Positions 7,438 through 15,874 of a DNA stretch of 37,447 nucleotides are shown one piece after another (the first letter of the stretch is position 1; every line of letters starts with the position of its first letter). A program made the position numbers and the translations under genes. This stretch comes from a virus. Where the stretch lies: the IMG/VR virus record IMGVR_UViG_3300046171_000108, positions 1-37,447 of that record; one strand, given 5' to 3'. The notes under the pieces are model-generated. The model worked only from the letters and a program-made list of their open reading frames with translations. It was not told where the DNA came from and ran no database searches.

Positions 7438-8469
7438 ATGGCTCTAGCAACATCTTATAATGTAACCGCCAATAAAGGCGCTCAAACCAACCTCGAAAAT
7501 GTTTTAAAGACTGTAGAACCGACAGAAACACCTCTGTATTCTACGCTTTCCCAATCCGCCGCTCCAAAGGCAACTCTTAATGAGTGGTTGGTCGACTCAC
7601 TTGCAAATCCCGAAATCGGTGGAACTATCGATGGCGTTGATTTGACACTCTCTGCTGGTGGAAGCACTTTTGCAAACTTAATAGATACTCGTGAAAGGCT
7701 CGGAAACCGGGTACAAACTTTCCGTGATTTGTTCGCAGTATCAAGACAAGCTGAGATGGTCGATGTCGCTCCTGGCGGATCTCTTTTTGCCGCTTCACAG
7801 GCTAAAAGTTTATTGCAGTTAAAACGCTCAATCGAGACTGGCATCGGATCAGGTAACGACCAATCCGTTGGATCAAGTTCTGCCGCCGCTAAGATGTGTG
7901 GACTTGGTATTTGGTCTGACCCGACTGCGACTGGAAATACTTTCGACACAAGTGCTAAACAAGCATTCCGTGCAGTAAGTGGTTCCCGTGTAAGTCTTGC
8001 TAGTTTGACTGAATCTGCTTTCCGTGGATTGCTTCAAGCTGTTTACACTGCCGCCGGTTCTAAAGGTACATATAACCTTTTCTGTGGACCAGCAGTGATG
8101 AACAAAATTACTGATTACACTCGTTCAACAGTTGCTGATGGTAACTTTAGCTTCGATCAGGATGTAAGTGGTAAAACTCTTGTTCGTTCGATCCTCACTT
8201 ATGTATCTGACTACTCTACGATAAACATCATACCGGACCTCTTCTTAGGTCGTGTGGATGGTTCTGCAAGTGGTACTGATACAGTTGAGGGTACAGTTAA
8301 CACAGATCGTGGTTACTTAATACCAGGTGATGACACTGTTAGCTTGAAATTCTTGGAAGGTATCACAATTCAGGATCTTCCTGACAATGGTGCTGGAAAA
8401 CGGGCCTTCTCTGAGGCGATGCTTACCTTGAGGGTAACTAACCCGAGAGCATTGGGCAGTATAGTTTAA
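7438..8469 (+). CDS. Major capsid protein, SU10/DUF5309 type
   Basis: A 343-residue protein following the scaffold, with an AAGGA-type ribosome site. The N-terminus NLENVLKTVEPTETPLYSTL, the NEWLVDSL segment and the RVQTFRDLFAVSRQAE, then SIETGIGSG, segments match the SU10-like major capsid family (DUF5309), which has the HK97 fold. The codon mix is more T-ending than in the neighbours, as expected for a highly expressed gene. A strong terminator follows 30 bases downstream. Confidence 0.9.
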   Translation: MALATSYNVTANKGAQTNLENVLKTVEPTETPLYSTLSQSAAPKATLNEWLVDSLANPEIGGTIDGVDLTLSAGGSTFANLIDTRERLGNRVQTFRDLFAVSRQAEMVDVAPGGSLFAASQAKSLLQLKRSIETGIGSGNDQSVGSSSAAAKMCGLGIWSDPTATGNTFDTSAKQAFRAVSGSRVSLASLTESAFRGLLQAVYTAAGSKGTYNLFCGPAVMNKITDYTRSTVADGNFSFDQDVSGKTLVRSILTYVSDYSTINIIPDLFLGRVDGSASGTDTVEGTVNTDRGYLIPGDDTVSLKFLEGITIQDLPDNGAGKRAFSEAMLTLRVTNPRALGSIV

Positions 8470-8498
8470 GTTTTCATCTATATTTGATTAGTGTGGTG

Positions 8499-8540
8499 GG
8501 GGGATCGAGTTTCTTTTGGTTAGCTCGGTCCCCCTTTTTT
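8499..8540 (+). terminator. Rho-independent terminator after capsid gene
   Basis: The 11-bp stem GGGGGATCGAG (8499-8509) pairs with CTCGGTCCCCC (8524-8534) with one T-G wobble and a 14-base loop. A run of six T follows directly. It would cut transcription after the capsid gene and set its excess over tail genes. It is the clearest terminator in the window. Confidence 0.92.
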
Positions 8541-8551
8541 CTTTTTAAAAT

Positions 8552-8860
8552 ATGAGTCTTAATATCATAGTAAAAGGTGGGAAAAGAAGTGGTGGAATGT
8601 CCGGTGAGGAGATGGCCCACTACTTATCGAAAAAAGTTGAGCGGGATGCCGAGCGTGAAAAAGCCGGCTATCGGAAACGCTCATTGGAAACACGCAAGGC
8701 CGCCCAACAGGTAAAAGGTTTGGGTGACTTTCGTTTAGTTTCCGCAATCGATTCCGCTACTTTTTTAAGGCATGAACAGGAGCGACCTGGTTGTATGTCC
8801 GATTCGGAATATCGCCGTGACTTCGCAAAAAAGAATCCTGAGACAGTTATTGGATCGTGA
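8552..8860 (+). CDS. Conserved hypothetical protein (102 aa)
   Basis: It lies between the capsid and head-tail genes and ends in a GTGA overlap. The C-terminal half (FRLVSAIDSATFLRHEQERP, then SDSEYRRDFAKKNPE) resembles short conserved proteins found near capsid genes of other phages. The N-terminal half is basic. Function unknown. Confidence 0.65.
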   Translation: MSLNIIVKGGKRSGGMSGEEMAHYLSKKVERDAEREKAGYRKRSLETRKAAQQVKGLGDFRLVSAIDSATFLRHEQERPGCMSDSEYRRDFAKKNPETVIGS

Positions 8861-9495
8861 GAACTGTAACCTACACCGAGCTTAAAAATAGATTCACTTC
8901 CGCAATCGGAGTGGACTCTTTACTTTCGGTCGAGGAAACAGCATTTAAGAACTCATTAAATGATCGGGTCAAGGGAGCATGGACACGGGCTCAATGGCCG
9001 GAATTGATGACACTGAAAGAAAAATCAGTGGCGGCAATTACCTCGCCATTGGTTGCAGATAAAGCAGTTCAGATTGATAACGACTCTGACATCATGGATG
9101 TCTTTGCGGTTTTCAATAAAAACCCATTGGCAGATCGCCAGGCGATCAAATTGGAATATCAATTGATCAATGGGTATTTAATTTTAAAAGCGGATGCTAA
9201 TGACACATCTGTTTTCGTTCAGGGTAACCAGGTAACCCCGTCAAGCTATGGGGATGGAGTAGGGGAGACTTCAACCCTTCCACGATTCCTCGAGCGATAC
9301 TTACTACTCGCAACTGTTGCTGATTTTTACAAGGCAGATGGCCAATTGGAAAAAGCGGTCCAACAGGAGCAGATGGCAGAAGAAACCTTAGCCCTCGAAA
9401 TCGACCGAGTCGAGAGGCTGGAGGGGATGAATAAAATCTCGGTCAATACATATCCGAGCTACAGCTTTGGAGTAAACATTTTAACTACTACATAA
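8857..9495 (+). CDS. Head-tail connector/adaptor-like protein
   Basis: It starts with GTG overlapping the previous stop, with 212 residues. The helical start (YTELKNRFTSAIG, then ENSL-type helix and WTRAQWPEL) and the segment after residue 140 (LPRFLERYLLLATVADFYKA, then QQEQMAEETLALEIDRVE) fit the helical ring proteins that sit below the portal in podoviruses. The position after the capsid gene agrees. No specific family is certain. Confidence 0.6.
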   Translation: MRTVTYTELKNRFTSAIGVDSLLSVEETAFKNSLNDRVKGAWTRAQWPELMTLKEKSVAAITSPLVADKAVQIDNDSDIMDVFAVFNKNPLADRQAIKLEYQLINGYLILKADANDTSVFVQGNQVTPSSYGDGVGETSTLPRFLERYLLLATVADFYKADGQLEKAVQQEQMAEETLALEIDRVERLEGMNKISVNTYPSYSFGVNILTTT

Positions 9496-9497
9496 TT

Positions 9498-9758
9498 ATG
9501 GGACTAGGATCAGTAAATATCGGAAATGCTATGGGAGCCGGCGGAAGTTTATACGCCAATGATACAGCGGCCCACACTGGCAATTTTACATCAATTCAAT
9601 TCACCGAGGACTCCGTTCTTTCGGCATACACCGGTAAGGTAGAGAATGTATCTGCTCTGATTTCGGACGGAACATCCTTCGCACAGGGTCAGGTAATTTA
9701 CGGCGAATGCACCAGCTTCACTTTAGCGAGTGGAGCCTGTCTAGCCTATAAAGAATAA
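9498..9758 (+). CDS. Small Gly/Thr-rich beta protein (86 aa)
   Basis: Pattern: NDTAAHTGNFTSIQFTEDSV, then a strand-rich middle, then YGECTSFTLASGACLAYKE. Proteins like this occur next to head-tail genes in many phages and are likely virion decoration or tail components, mostly beta structure. No ribosome site is visible. Stop and next start share bases (TAATG). Confidence 0.6.
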   Translation: MGLGSVNIGNAMGAGGSLYANDTAAHTGNFTSIQFTEDSVLSAYTGKVENVSALISDGTSFAQGQVIYGECTSFTLASGACLAYKE

Positions 9759-9907
9759 TGCCCTTTAACTGTCTAGGACTTCTTATAGGTGACACCGATG
9801 CGGACAACGCAGTCGGACCAGTCCCAATTGTCAACAATGCACTGCTGACAGAATCACGGGCATTCCTACAGACCGAAGATGGATCTTACTTAGAATTTGA
9901 ATTTTAA
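9758..9907 (+). CDS. Small hypothetical protein (49 aa)
   Basis: The frame from ATG 9758 to TAA 9907 starts inside the previous stop (TAATG). It begins MPFNCLGLLIGDTDADN and ends LQTEDGSYLEFEF. It is acidic with no domain recognised. It lies ahead of a fibre gene, so a structural role is possible but not shown. Confidence 0.5.
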   Translation: MPFNCLGLLIGDTDADNAVGPVPIVNNALLTESRAFLQTEDGSYLEFEF

Positions 9908-9919
9908 CCCAATTAGAAA

Positions 9920-11332
9920 ATGAATAAAAAGATAACCGCATTACCTTCTTTTTCAGGCACACCCGCATCCACCGATGTCGTACCAATTGTCGATGTCAGC
10001 GGAACTGCAACCACGAAAAAGGTATCACTCGCAAATATCGTAAATTTGGCGAATGTCGGAAATTTGCGGGCATCCAATAATTTAAGCGATCTAAATAGCG
10101 CATCGACTGCCAGGACAAATTTAGGATTAGGTACAACGGCAACTTTAAATGTAGGTACAAGTGCAAACAATGTTGTGCAGTTAAATGGTTCAGCTCAATT
10201 GCCAGCAGTAGATGGTTCTAATTTAACAGGTATTACTTCAGCATTCCGCTCCACCGTTGCAGATACTTCCACTTCACGCACTTTGAGCGACTCGGACAAT
10301 GGGAAAGTCATATTTATGACTAATGTCGCAAACATAACAGTTACTTTGCCGAGTACTTTATCCGACGGTTTTAATTGCACTTTGGCTCAAGGCGGTGCTG
10401 GTCAAATTTCAGTCGTGGCCGGGTCAGGTGTGACACTTTATGGGTATAATTCATTTAACACGACGGCTGGTCAGTATGCTGTGTTAAATATAGTTCCTGT
10501 CGCATCCGATGCGTACGCAATTGAAGGTGATATTACGACTACACCATTCGCTAATGGTTTTTCAGCTAGTTTTGATGGAACTGACGATGAAATTACAGTT
10601 AACCTGGGAGGACTTTCAATTGGCTCATTATCCGTTTGGCTAAAACCTGTCGCTAATATTACATCATCATCGAATGGCGATATGGTGGTTATCGGGGGGA
10701 CTACATTTTCTACATCAAATCGCAGACCAATTGGATTGGGGCTAATTACTTCATATTTAACAAACGAGGTAATTTCAGCTACTTATACTGACGGATCGAA
10801 TAACACAGGGGCATTCGGTTATGTAGGAACAGGAATAACTATTTCAGCAAGTTCTTGGAATCATATTTTCATGTCTTGGCAAACATCGTCAGAAACTAAT
10901 AGTGGGGGTGCTGGCTATGACTTTTGGCTAAATGGAACAAAGGCAACAGGCTCAAATGCTTCGTCTGGGAGTGCAGCCGGAACTTTACCGCAAACCCCTG
11001 CCCAAATGTATAATATGTTTATCGGTCAGCGAGGTGATGGGAGTGAACGCTTTGATGGTCTGATCGATGAGATGGCAATATGGACAGGTGATGTGTCTGC
11101 GGATGTTGACAAAATTTATAGTGACCGTAATTCAAGCGACCTTGAGGACAGTTCGGTGGTGTCTACTGCTCCAAATGTTTGGTATCGATTTGGCGATGTA
11201 AATGGAGACACCTCATCTGGCGGAGGGTCTGCTGGAAATGGCAATCCCATTGATGCAATAAAAAATCAAATTAACACAAGTACCTTTGCGGCAACCGCAA
11301 GTGGTGCGACATATTCAACGGACACACCATGA
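9920..11332 (+). CDS. Tail fibre/adhesin with LamG-like domain
   Basis: A 470-residue protein. The N-terminus is fibre-like (SLANIVNLANVGNLRASNNL, then SDLNSASTARTNLGLGTTAT, a phage fibre repeat). From about residue 210 the FANGFSASFDGTDDEITV, then WLKP, segment, and the later FDGLIDEMAIWTGDVS and WYRFGD segments mark a concanavalin-like/laminin-G (LamG) jelly-roll. Such domains bind glycans, so it is a likely host-receptor-binding protein. Its low-complexity Ser/Gly/Thr content and strand-rich pattern agree. ATGA overlap with the next gene. Confidence 0.8.
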   Translation: MNKKITALPSFSGTPASTDVVPIVDVSGTATTKKVSLANIVNLANVGNLRASNNLSDLNSASTARTNLGLGTTATLNVGTSANNVVQLNGSAQLPAVDGSNLTGITSAFRSTVADTSTSRTLSDSDNGKVIFMTNVANITVTLPSTLSDGFNCTLAQGGAGQISVVAGSGVTLYGYNSFNTTAGQYAVLNIVPVASDAYAIEGDITTTPFANGFSASFDGTDDEITVNLGGLSIGSLSVWLKPVANITSSSNGDMVVIGGTTFSTSNRRPIGLGLITSYLTNEVISATYTDGSNNTGAFGYVGTGITISASSWNHIFMSWQTSSETNSGGAGYDFWLNGTKATGSNASSGSAAGTLPQTPAQMYNMFIGQRGDGSERFDGLIDEMAIWTGDVSADVDKIYSDRNSSDLEDSSVVSTAPNVWYRFGDVNGDTSSGGGSAGNGNPIDAIKNQINTSTFAATASGATYSTDTP

Positions 11333-11553
11333 AAAAATACTGTATAATAAATTCAGACGAAGTTGACTCTGTCGATTTTAGTAAAGTTTTAGAAAAGAGA
11401 ACAGGACTAAGGTACTCAGTCGATAAGACTAAAACATTTGTTAAGTACGAAGGTGACCAACCCTCATTTTTAAGTGGTAAGACCGAATACACACACTCTG
11501 AAATATTAGAAGTGTTAGCCACAGACGAATGGAATCCACCTGATCCTGAGTAA
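11329..11553 (+). CDS. Small conserved hypothetical protein (74 aa)
   Basis: It starts by overlapping the fibre stop (ATGA). The central pattern GLRYSVDKTKTFVKYEG, then a FLSGKTEYTHSEILEVL segment and a EWNPPDPE end, is like small phage proteins found after fibre genes. Function unknown; tail association is inferred from position only. Confidence 0.6.
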   Translation: MKKYCIINSDEVDSVDFSKVLEKRTGLRYSVDKTKTFVKYEGDQPSFLSGKTEYTHSEILEVLATDEWNPPDPE

Positions 11554-11879
11554 TGGCAACTGAGGAAAAAGAGGCGATAGGAGAGGATTCAGTTGTGAAG
11601 GCGAATGTCGCTTTCATGTTGAAAACTATTTCTGCCGTGGCGGTTGCAGTCTACTCCTTTGTCACAATCAAATCAGACATTGATGACCTTAGAAATGAAA
11701 ATGTCCGCATTCACCACGAGGTCGATATGAACAGCGAGTTCAGAGTCAAATGGCCAAGGGGTGAGTTGGGCGCATTACCTGACGATGCCGAGCAGAATAT
11801 GCGACTATTGTTTTTAGAAAAACAGGCAAACAAGCAAGAAGAACTATTAGAGCAATTAAGGTACGGAGTCGCAAGGTGA
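11553..11879 (+). CDS. Small membrane-anchored coiled-coil protein
   Basis: A 108-residue protein. One hydrophobic stretch at about residues 22-42 (MLKTISAVAVAVYSFVTI) follows a charged N-terminus. The rest is hydrophilic with coiled-coil character (DIDDLRNENVRIHHEVD, then EKQANKQEELLEQLR). It is followed by two more membrane proteins, so the group may be a lysis or membrane-linked module. It could be a spanin-like or holin-accessory protein; none is proven. Confidence 0.6.
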   Translation: MATEEKEAIGEDSVVKANVAFMLKTISAVAVAVYSFVTIKSDIDDLRNENVRIHHEVDMNSEFRVKWPRGELGALPDDAEQNMRLLFLEKQANKQEELLEQLRYGVAR

Positions 11880-11880
11880 C

Positions 11881-12105
11881 ATGGATATTACACACTATAT
11901 GTTTGCCGGATTGGGGGTCGCTCTTTCCATCCTCGCATTTTTTATCAAGCGTAATAAGTGGGAGATTGATGACATGAAGGAACGGGTTCGACAAATAGAA
12001 ATCTCCCATGCCGGACAAATTAAGGACATCGATCATCTGACTAAAGTCTGCGAGGACCGGCGGGAAGATATTAAGAAAATCTTCGAGAAGATGGAGAGGA
12101 AATGA
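11881..12105 (+). CDS. Small membrane protein, holin or lysis-accessory candidate
   Basis: A 74-residue protein: a hydrophobic N-terminus (about 6-23, FAGLGVALSILAFFI) then a charged coiled coil (DDMKERVRQIEISHAGQIKD, later EDIKKIFEKMERK). This layout, one membrane helix with a cytoplasmic coiled coil, is seen in hemolysin XhlA-like lysis proteins. The ATG at 11881 starts one base after the previous stop. Confidence 0.55.
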   Translation: MDITHYMFAGLGVALSILAFFIKRNKWEIDDMKERVRQIEISHAGQIKDIDHLTKVCEDRREDIKKIFEKMERK

Positions 12106-12106
12106 A

Positions 12107-12571
12107 ATGGGTGAACTTATTGCAATGTTTCTTACCGGCGGGGGTAGTACAGCGATGGGTGCGATCCTTAAAGGCGTGTTTGGTATGGTCTTTGAGAGCC
12201 GCAAGCAAAAGTATGATATGGAGATGGCTCGAGAGAGTAGGGGAAATGAAAACTTTCTTAAACTACAAGAGCAAATTGCAAACTCAGGCCAGGCAGAAAC
12301 GGCTTCAAAGACGAGAAAATTATTGGCGACTATTGGCGTTAGTTCCATGTGTGCTTGTATTGTCCTGTGTACACTCTTCCCGACCCAAGAACTCGTCACC
12401 TTTACCAATGCAAACGGCGAAGGTAGGACCGAGTTCCTCTTCGGCATTGTCTCATGGCCAGCCAGCCAAGACCCAATCACAATTTCTACTGGACACATCT
12501 CCCTTATGGGAAACCTCACGATCCTCCCCTGTATTTTGGGATTTTATTTTGGGCCATCCCCCCGCAGATGA
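12107..12571 (+). CDS. Membrane protein with C-terminal GFYFG motif
   Basis: A 154-residue protein with a GAGAGG-type ribosome site. It has a Gly-rich N-terminus, a charged helix (about 30-70), a hydrophobic segment at about 72-92 (LLATIGVSSMCACIVLCTLF) and a hydrophobic C-terminus ending ILPCILGFYFGPSPRR. Similar proteins lie next to holin candidates in other phages. The stop overlaps the start of the 50-residue gene. A lysis role is inferred from position. Confidence 0.6.
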   Translation: MGELIAMFLTGGGSTAMGAILKGVFGMVFESRKQKYDMEMARESRGNENFLKLQEQIANSGQAETASKTRKLLATIGVSSMCACIVLCTLFPTQELVTFTNANGEGRTEFLFGIVSWPASQDPITISTGHISLMGNLTILPCILGFYFGPSPRR

Positions 12572-12720
12572 TGATTGATCGAGCATCAGTATTAGGAATG
12601 AGCGGGACGGCGGCCACATTTGGTCTATCCACCTTTGACTCCATGATTGGAATAGCGGTCGGACTGGTGACATTGGTCTATATGTCCATAAAACTTTACC
12701 AGGAGGTAAAAAAGAAATGA
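12568..12720 (+). CDS. Small holin-like protein (50 aa)
   Basis: I use ATG 12568, which overlaps the previous stop, not the far upstream ATG at 12454 that runs through a neighbour. The sequence has a short N-terminus, one hydrophobic helix at about 26-42 (MIGIAVGLVTLVYMSI) and a Lys-rich end (YQEVKKK). That is the shape of small holins. No endolysin is visible nearby, so the call stays tentative. Confidence 0.55.
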   Translation: MMIDRASVLGMSGTAATFGLSTFDSMIGIAVGLVTLVYMSIKLYQEVKKK

Positions 12721-15170
12721 GCCGGTATCGTTCATATGGAAAGCTCGATGATAAATTCATCACTGAAGGAGATACATTCTTCTTACGGATGAATGCCCGA
12801 CTTCGTCCAAACCAGTTGAAGCCTGGTGAGGTTGCCCTGTCGAAGAATGGCCGAATGAACGATGATGGGACATGGCAACCCCGCAAAGGACTATCCACTT
12901 TATTTGGAGCAATCACATCGGGTGCAAATTCAATTCGATTGCCGTACACTATTCAAACGGCTCAAAGAAACAGCGGAGTTGTAACTATTGTTTTGAATGA
13001 AACTCCATCGCTTTCTTTTATACCAGGGGATAATATTCATGTGGCCGACCTGGACTCCTCGGCAAACGGAACACAGACTTTAGCTTCGGTAAATTTTACG
13101 ACTAAAACCATTACTTATGCTAACGCTGGAAGTGATACTGTATTCAGTATTAACGGCGAGGGAGTAGGGAACACATCCGTGGTTTCTGCTGGGACTGCAA
13201 TCTCAACCACTTTAAACTTTACCCTCAACGATGATGGAGTGAATGAGGTATTCGGATCGGCAGTTTTCTCCGATGCGGCATCCGATTCCGATGATTATAT
13301 TCTAACTGCAACCGATTCAGTCTGTATAATCTTTCGTTTGAAGGACTCCGCACTTTTTAAATGCCGGTATGACGGAGGTGGGGAGTCCGTGGATGGACCT
13401 GTTAACCTAACTCAGGGACTCGGTAAGATGTTTATCTTTCGGACAAATCAGACAACCCTCGAAGCATCCCCTAAAGTAAATCTGATCGAAGTATCTTCTG
13501 CCTCTCAGACTGCAAATACAATTACAGTTAATACATCATCAAATCACAATCGAGTGGTAAATGATTTTGTAACTCTTAGCGGATTTGGAAATTATACGGA
13601 AAATCCCAATGACTGTTACCAGGTTAAAACTGTTGTATCTTTAACAAGTTTTACAGTAACTAAAGAGACCGAACAGACTGCTACTTTTAATGTGTCGGGT
13701 GCGAAGGTTGAATACTTTGACGATTTTACTAAAGTGGCAAATGGGACTTATACCGCACCGGTATATCTTACCGATACTACCGCAGTGGCACAGGATGGAG
13801 TGGTGACGATGGATATTTCACCTAGTACGCACGGCCTGTCGGTCGGGGATAACTTAACTATTCAGTCAGGCACAAGCCCGTTCGATTTATTTGCCGACCA
13901 AAAAGTCAGAGTTACTGGAGTGCCAACAAATAACCAGTTTACATTTAATTTAGAAGTCGCAAATGTCTCAGTTGGACAATCAAAATCTTTAACAGTCAAT
14001 AAACCATTGGCCATCGGAAAAGGATTTATTCATCAGCCCGCCGCCCCTTGGGGCGTTGTACATGAAAGAAGGCTATGGCTCCCATATTGGTACACTTCGG
14101 CCACTACGCCAGCAGATAGAGAAATAAGAGATGAGATCGTGGCATCGGATATCATGGATTTTAATACATTCGATGTAATCGGAAATCAGTTCAGACCGAC
14201 TGCCGGACAAAGTGATTTCACAGTTCAGCTTACTCCCTTCACCAAGGATAGCCTGGTAATATTTAACAGAAAATCCATTCATCTGATGACTGGAATCAGC
14301 GGATCTTTAGCTGATGTAAAATCCAATGTGGTAACCACCGAAATCGGATGCTCGGCTAGAAAGTCAGTGGTTCAGGTGGCAAATCAAATAATGTTTTTAT
14401 CTGACCAAGGGATTTATTCTGTGACATTCCATGATGAATATAATTTACGGGGAACCGGCACACCAATATCCGAAACCATACAGCCTTATATCGACCGAAT
14501 AAATCAGGACTATGCCCATTTAAGCTGTGCAGTTTATTTCAACAACCGATATTGGATTGCATTGCCGATTGATTCGTCAGTGGGTGCTGGCAATGCCACA
14601 AAACTTAATACTATAATTGTTTACAATTTCATAAACGGCGGATTTGAAAGCATTGACACAGTTAATTCAACCGAGTTTGCAATTCGTGAATTATTAGTCG
14701 GTCGGGAAGGCGCTCAAAATTCTTTATATGTATCCACCGAAGAAGGCGGGGTGCATAAAGTGGATGGATTTGAGGGCGGGGATGTGGTTTCGCTGACTGC
14801 CGGCCAAGCGGTCTCTCAGACAATACCAGTAGTCTCTCAGATTACCACTCGACAATACGATGCCGATCAATTGGATCGTAAAATGTTCAGCCGTGCAGAG
14901 TTTCATATTAAGAGCGGTGAGGAAACAATTACGGATGGTAACATCAGTTTCATAACGGAAGACCCCGATTCAACCACTTCGTCCACATTGGTCTCTTCTC
15001 TGATTGGTTCAACCTTACCGGCCAATGAAGACTCATCGATCAGACTGGGGATCAGAAAAAGAGGCTTTGGGATTCAGGCAGATTTTCAACCAACAGAGGG
15101 CAGACCCTATCTTCGAGCCGCCAAAATAGATGCACGAATAACGGATCGTTCGACAACAAGTATTTCATAG
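12717..15170 (+). CDS. Tail nozzle/hub-like protein
   Basis: An 817-residue, strand-rich, Ser/Thr-rich protein. It starts with FFLRMNARLRPNQLKPGEVA, LSKNGRM and QPRKGL, the pattern of podovirus tail nozzle or tubular-B proteins, which form the short tail tip. The middle holds Ig- or beta-sandwich-like repeats (about 260-450). The later part (about 460-680) has a propeller-like segment. The length matches nozzle proteins of 700-900 residues. It ends in TAG, rare here. Confidence 0.75.
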   Translation: MSRYRSYGKLDDKFITEGDTFFLRMNARLRPNQLKPGEVALSKNGRMNDDGTWQPRKGLSTLFGAITSGANSIRLPYTIQTAQRNSGVVTIVLNETPSLSFIPGDNIHVADLDSSANGTQTLASVNFTTKTITYANAGSDTVFSINGEGVGNTSVVSAGTAISTTLNFTLNDDGVNEVFGSAVFSDAASDSDDYILTATDSVCIIFRLKDSALFKCRYDGGGESVDGPVNLTQGLGKMFIFRTNQTTLEASPKVNLIEVSSASQTANTITVNTSSNHNRVVNDFVTLSGFGNYTENPNDCYQVKTVVSLTSFTVTKETEQTATFNVSGAKVEYFDDFTKVANGTYTAPVYLTDTTAVAQDGVVTMDISPSTHGLSVGDNLTIQSGTSPFDLFADQKVRVTGVPTNNQFTFNLEVANVSVGQSKSLTVNKPLAIGKGFIHQPAAPWGVVHERRLWLPYWYTSATTPADREIRDEIVASDIMDFNTFDVIGNQFRPTAGQSDFTVQLTPFTKDSLVIFNRKSIHLMTGISGSLADVKSNVVTTEIGCSARKSVVQVANQIMFLSDQGIYSVTFHDEYNLRGTGTPISETIQPYIDRINQDYAHLSCAVYFNNRYWIALPIDSSVGAGNATKLNTIIVYNFINGGFESIDTVNSTEFAIRELLVGREGAQNSLYVSTEEGGVHKVDGFEGGDVVSLTAGQAVSQTIPVVSQITTRQYDADQLDRKMFSRAEFHIKSGEETITDGNISFITEDPDSTTSSTLVSSLIGSTLPANEDSSIRLGIRKRGFGIQADFQPTEGRPYLRAAKIDARITDRSTTSIS

Positions 15171-15181
15171 GAGATTAAAAA

Positions 15182-15871
15182 ATGGGAGTAATTACAACAG
15201 GACAGACTTTTAGTAGCGGAGATCAGGTAACGGCCTCCAAACTTAACGACATCGCCAATCAGGCAACATTCACCTCGGCCAGTGCTACGACAGATGATTC
15301 AACTTTAACACTTGCCTCGAGCAAGCTGAAAGTAAAAGACCTGGGTATCACCTCGACACAGTTGGCGGCGGACTCCGTTATCGAGGCAAAAATTCAGAAC
15401 GATGCAGTTACGACAGGCAAAATAACAGATTCAGCTGTAACCCTCGCAAAGATTCAAAATATATCCACATCCAAAGTAATAGGTCGAACAACAACCGGAA
15501 CTGGAGTCCCTGAACAAGTATCCATTTTGGATGAGGATAATATGGCATCCAACTCAAATACTTCAATTGCCACCCAGCAAAGTATTAAGGCTTATATCGA
15601 TAATTCGATTAGTGGGCTTCCAACCTTTCACGCATTCAGTTCGGGAAGCATCACAACCGAAGCCCAACATACAATAAGTTACCCTAGTGCTTGGACCGGT
15701 GGAATTCCTGATAAGATAATAGTCAGCACTCGTTTTCCAACTGGTGATGCCACCTCCACTGTATTCTTTCAGTTGGTAACTTTTGATTCAACCTCTGTCA
15801 CTGTTTTCGCACAGGCTGGGGCATCTACATTCACCGCACACTTTTGCGACATCCTACTCGTTAAAAACTAA
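15182..15871 (+). CDS. Fibre-like virion protein (229 aa)
   Basis: A strand-rich, Ser/Thr/Ala-rich protein: TGQTFSSGDQVTASKLNDIA at the start, a repeat-like DSVIEAKIQNDAVTTGKITD, SAVTLAKIQNIS in the middle, then a beta-rich C-terminal tip. The DAVxxxKIxDxAVTxxKI repeat is typical of phage fibre shafts. It follows the nozzle gene, with a GGAG ribosome site. It is likely a side fibre or tail-tip protein, distinct from the LamG fibre upstream. Confidence 0.65.
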   Translation: MGVITTGQTFSSGDQVTASKLNDIANQATFTSASATTDDSTLTLASSKLKVKDLGITSTQLAADSVIEAKIQNDAVTTGKITDSAVTLAKIQNISTSKVIGRTTTGTGVPEQVSILDEDNMASNSNTSIATQQSIKAYIDNSISGLPTFHAFSSGSITTEAQHTISYPSAWTGGIPDKIIVSTRFPTGDATSTVFFQLVTFDSTSVTVFAQAGASTFTAHFCDILLVKN

Positions 15872-15874
15872 GTT

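Noticed and set aside
11746-12519. 257-residue minus-strand open frame
   Set aside because: It lies antisense to three supported plus-strand genes and has no ribosome site or domain.
12102-12578. 158-residue frame almost coextensive with the 12107-12571 membrane protein gene, with a lipobox-like LVLSC
   Set aside because: The 12107 frame has the better ribosome site, membrane segments and family-like C-terminus; the lipobox is not canonical and composition is Ser/Trp/Arg-rich like a shadow.
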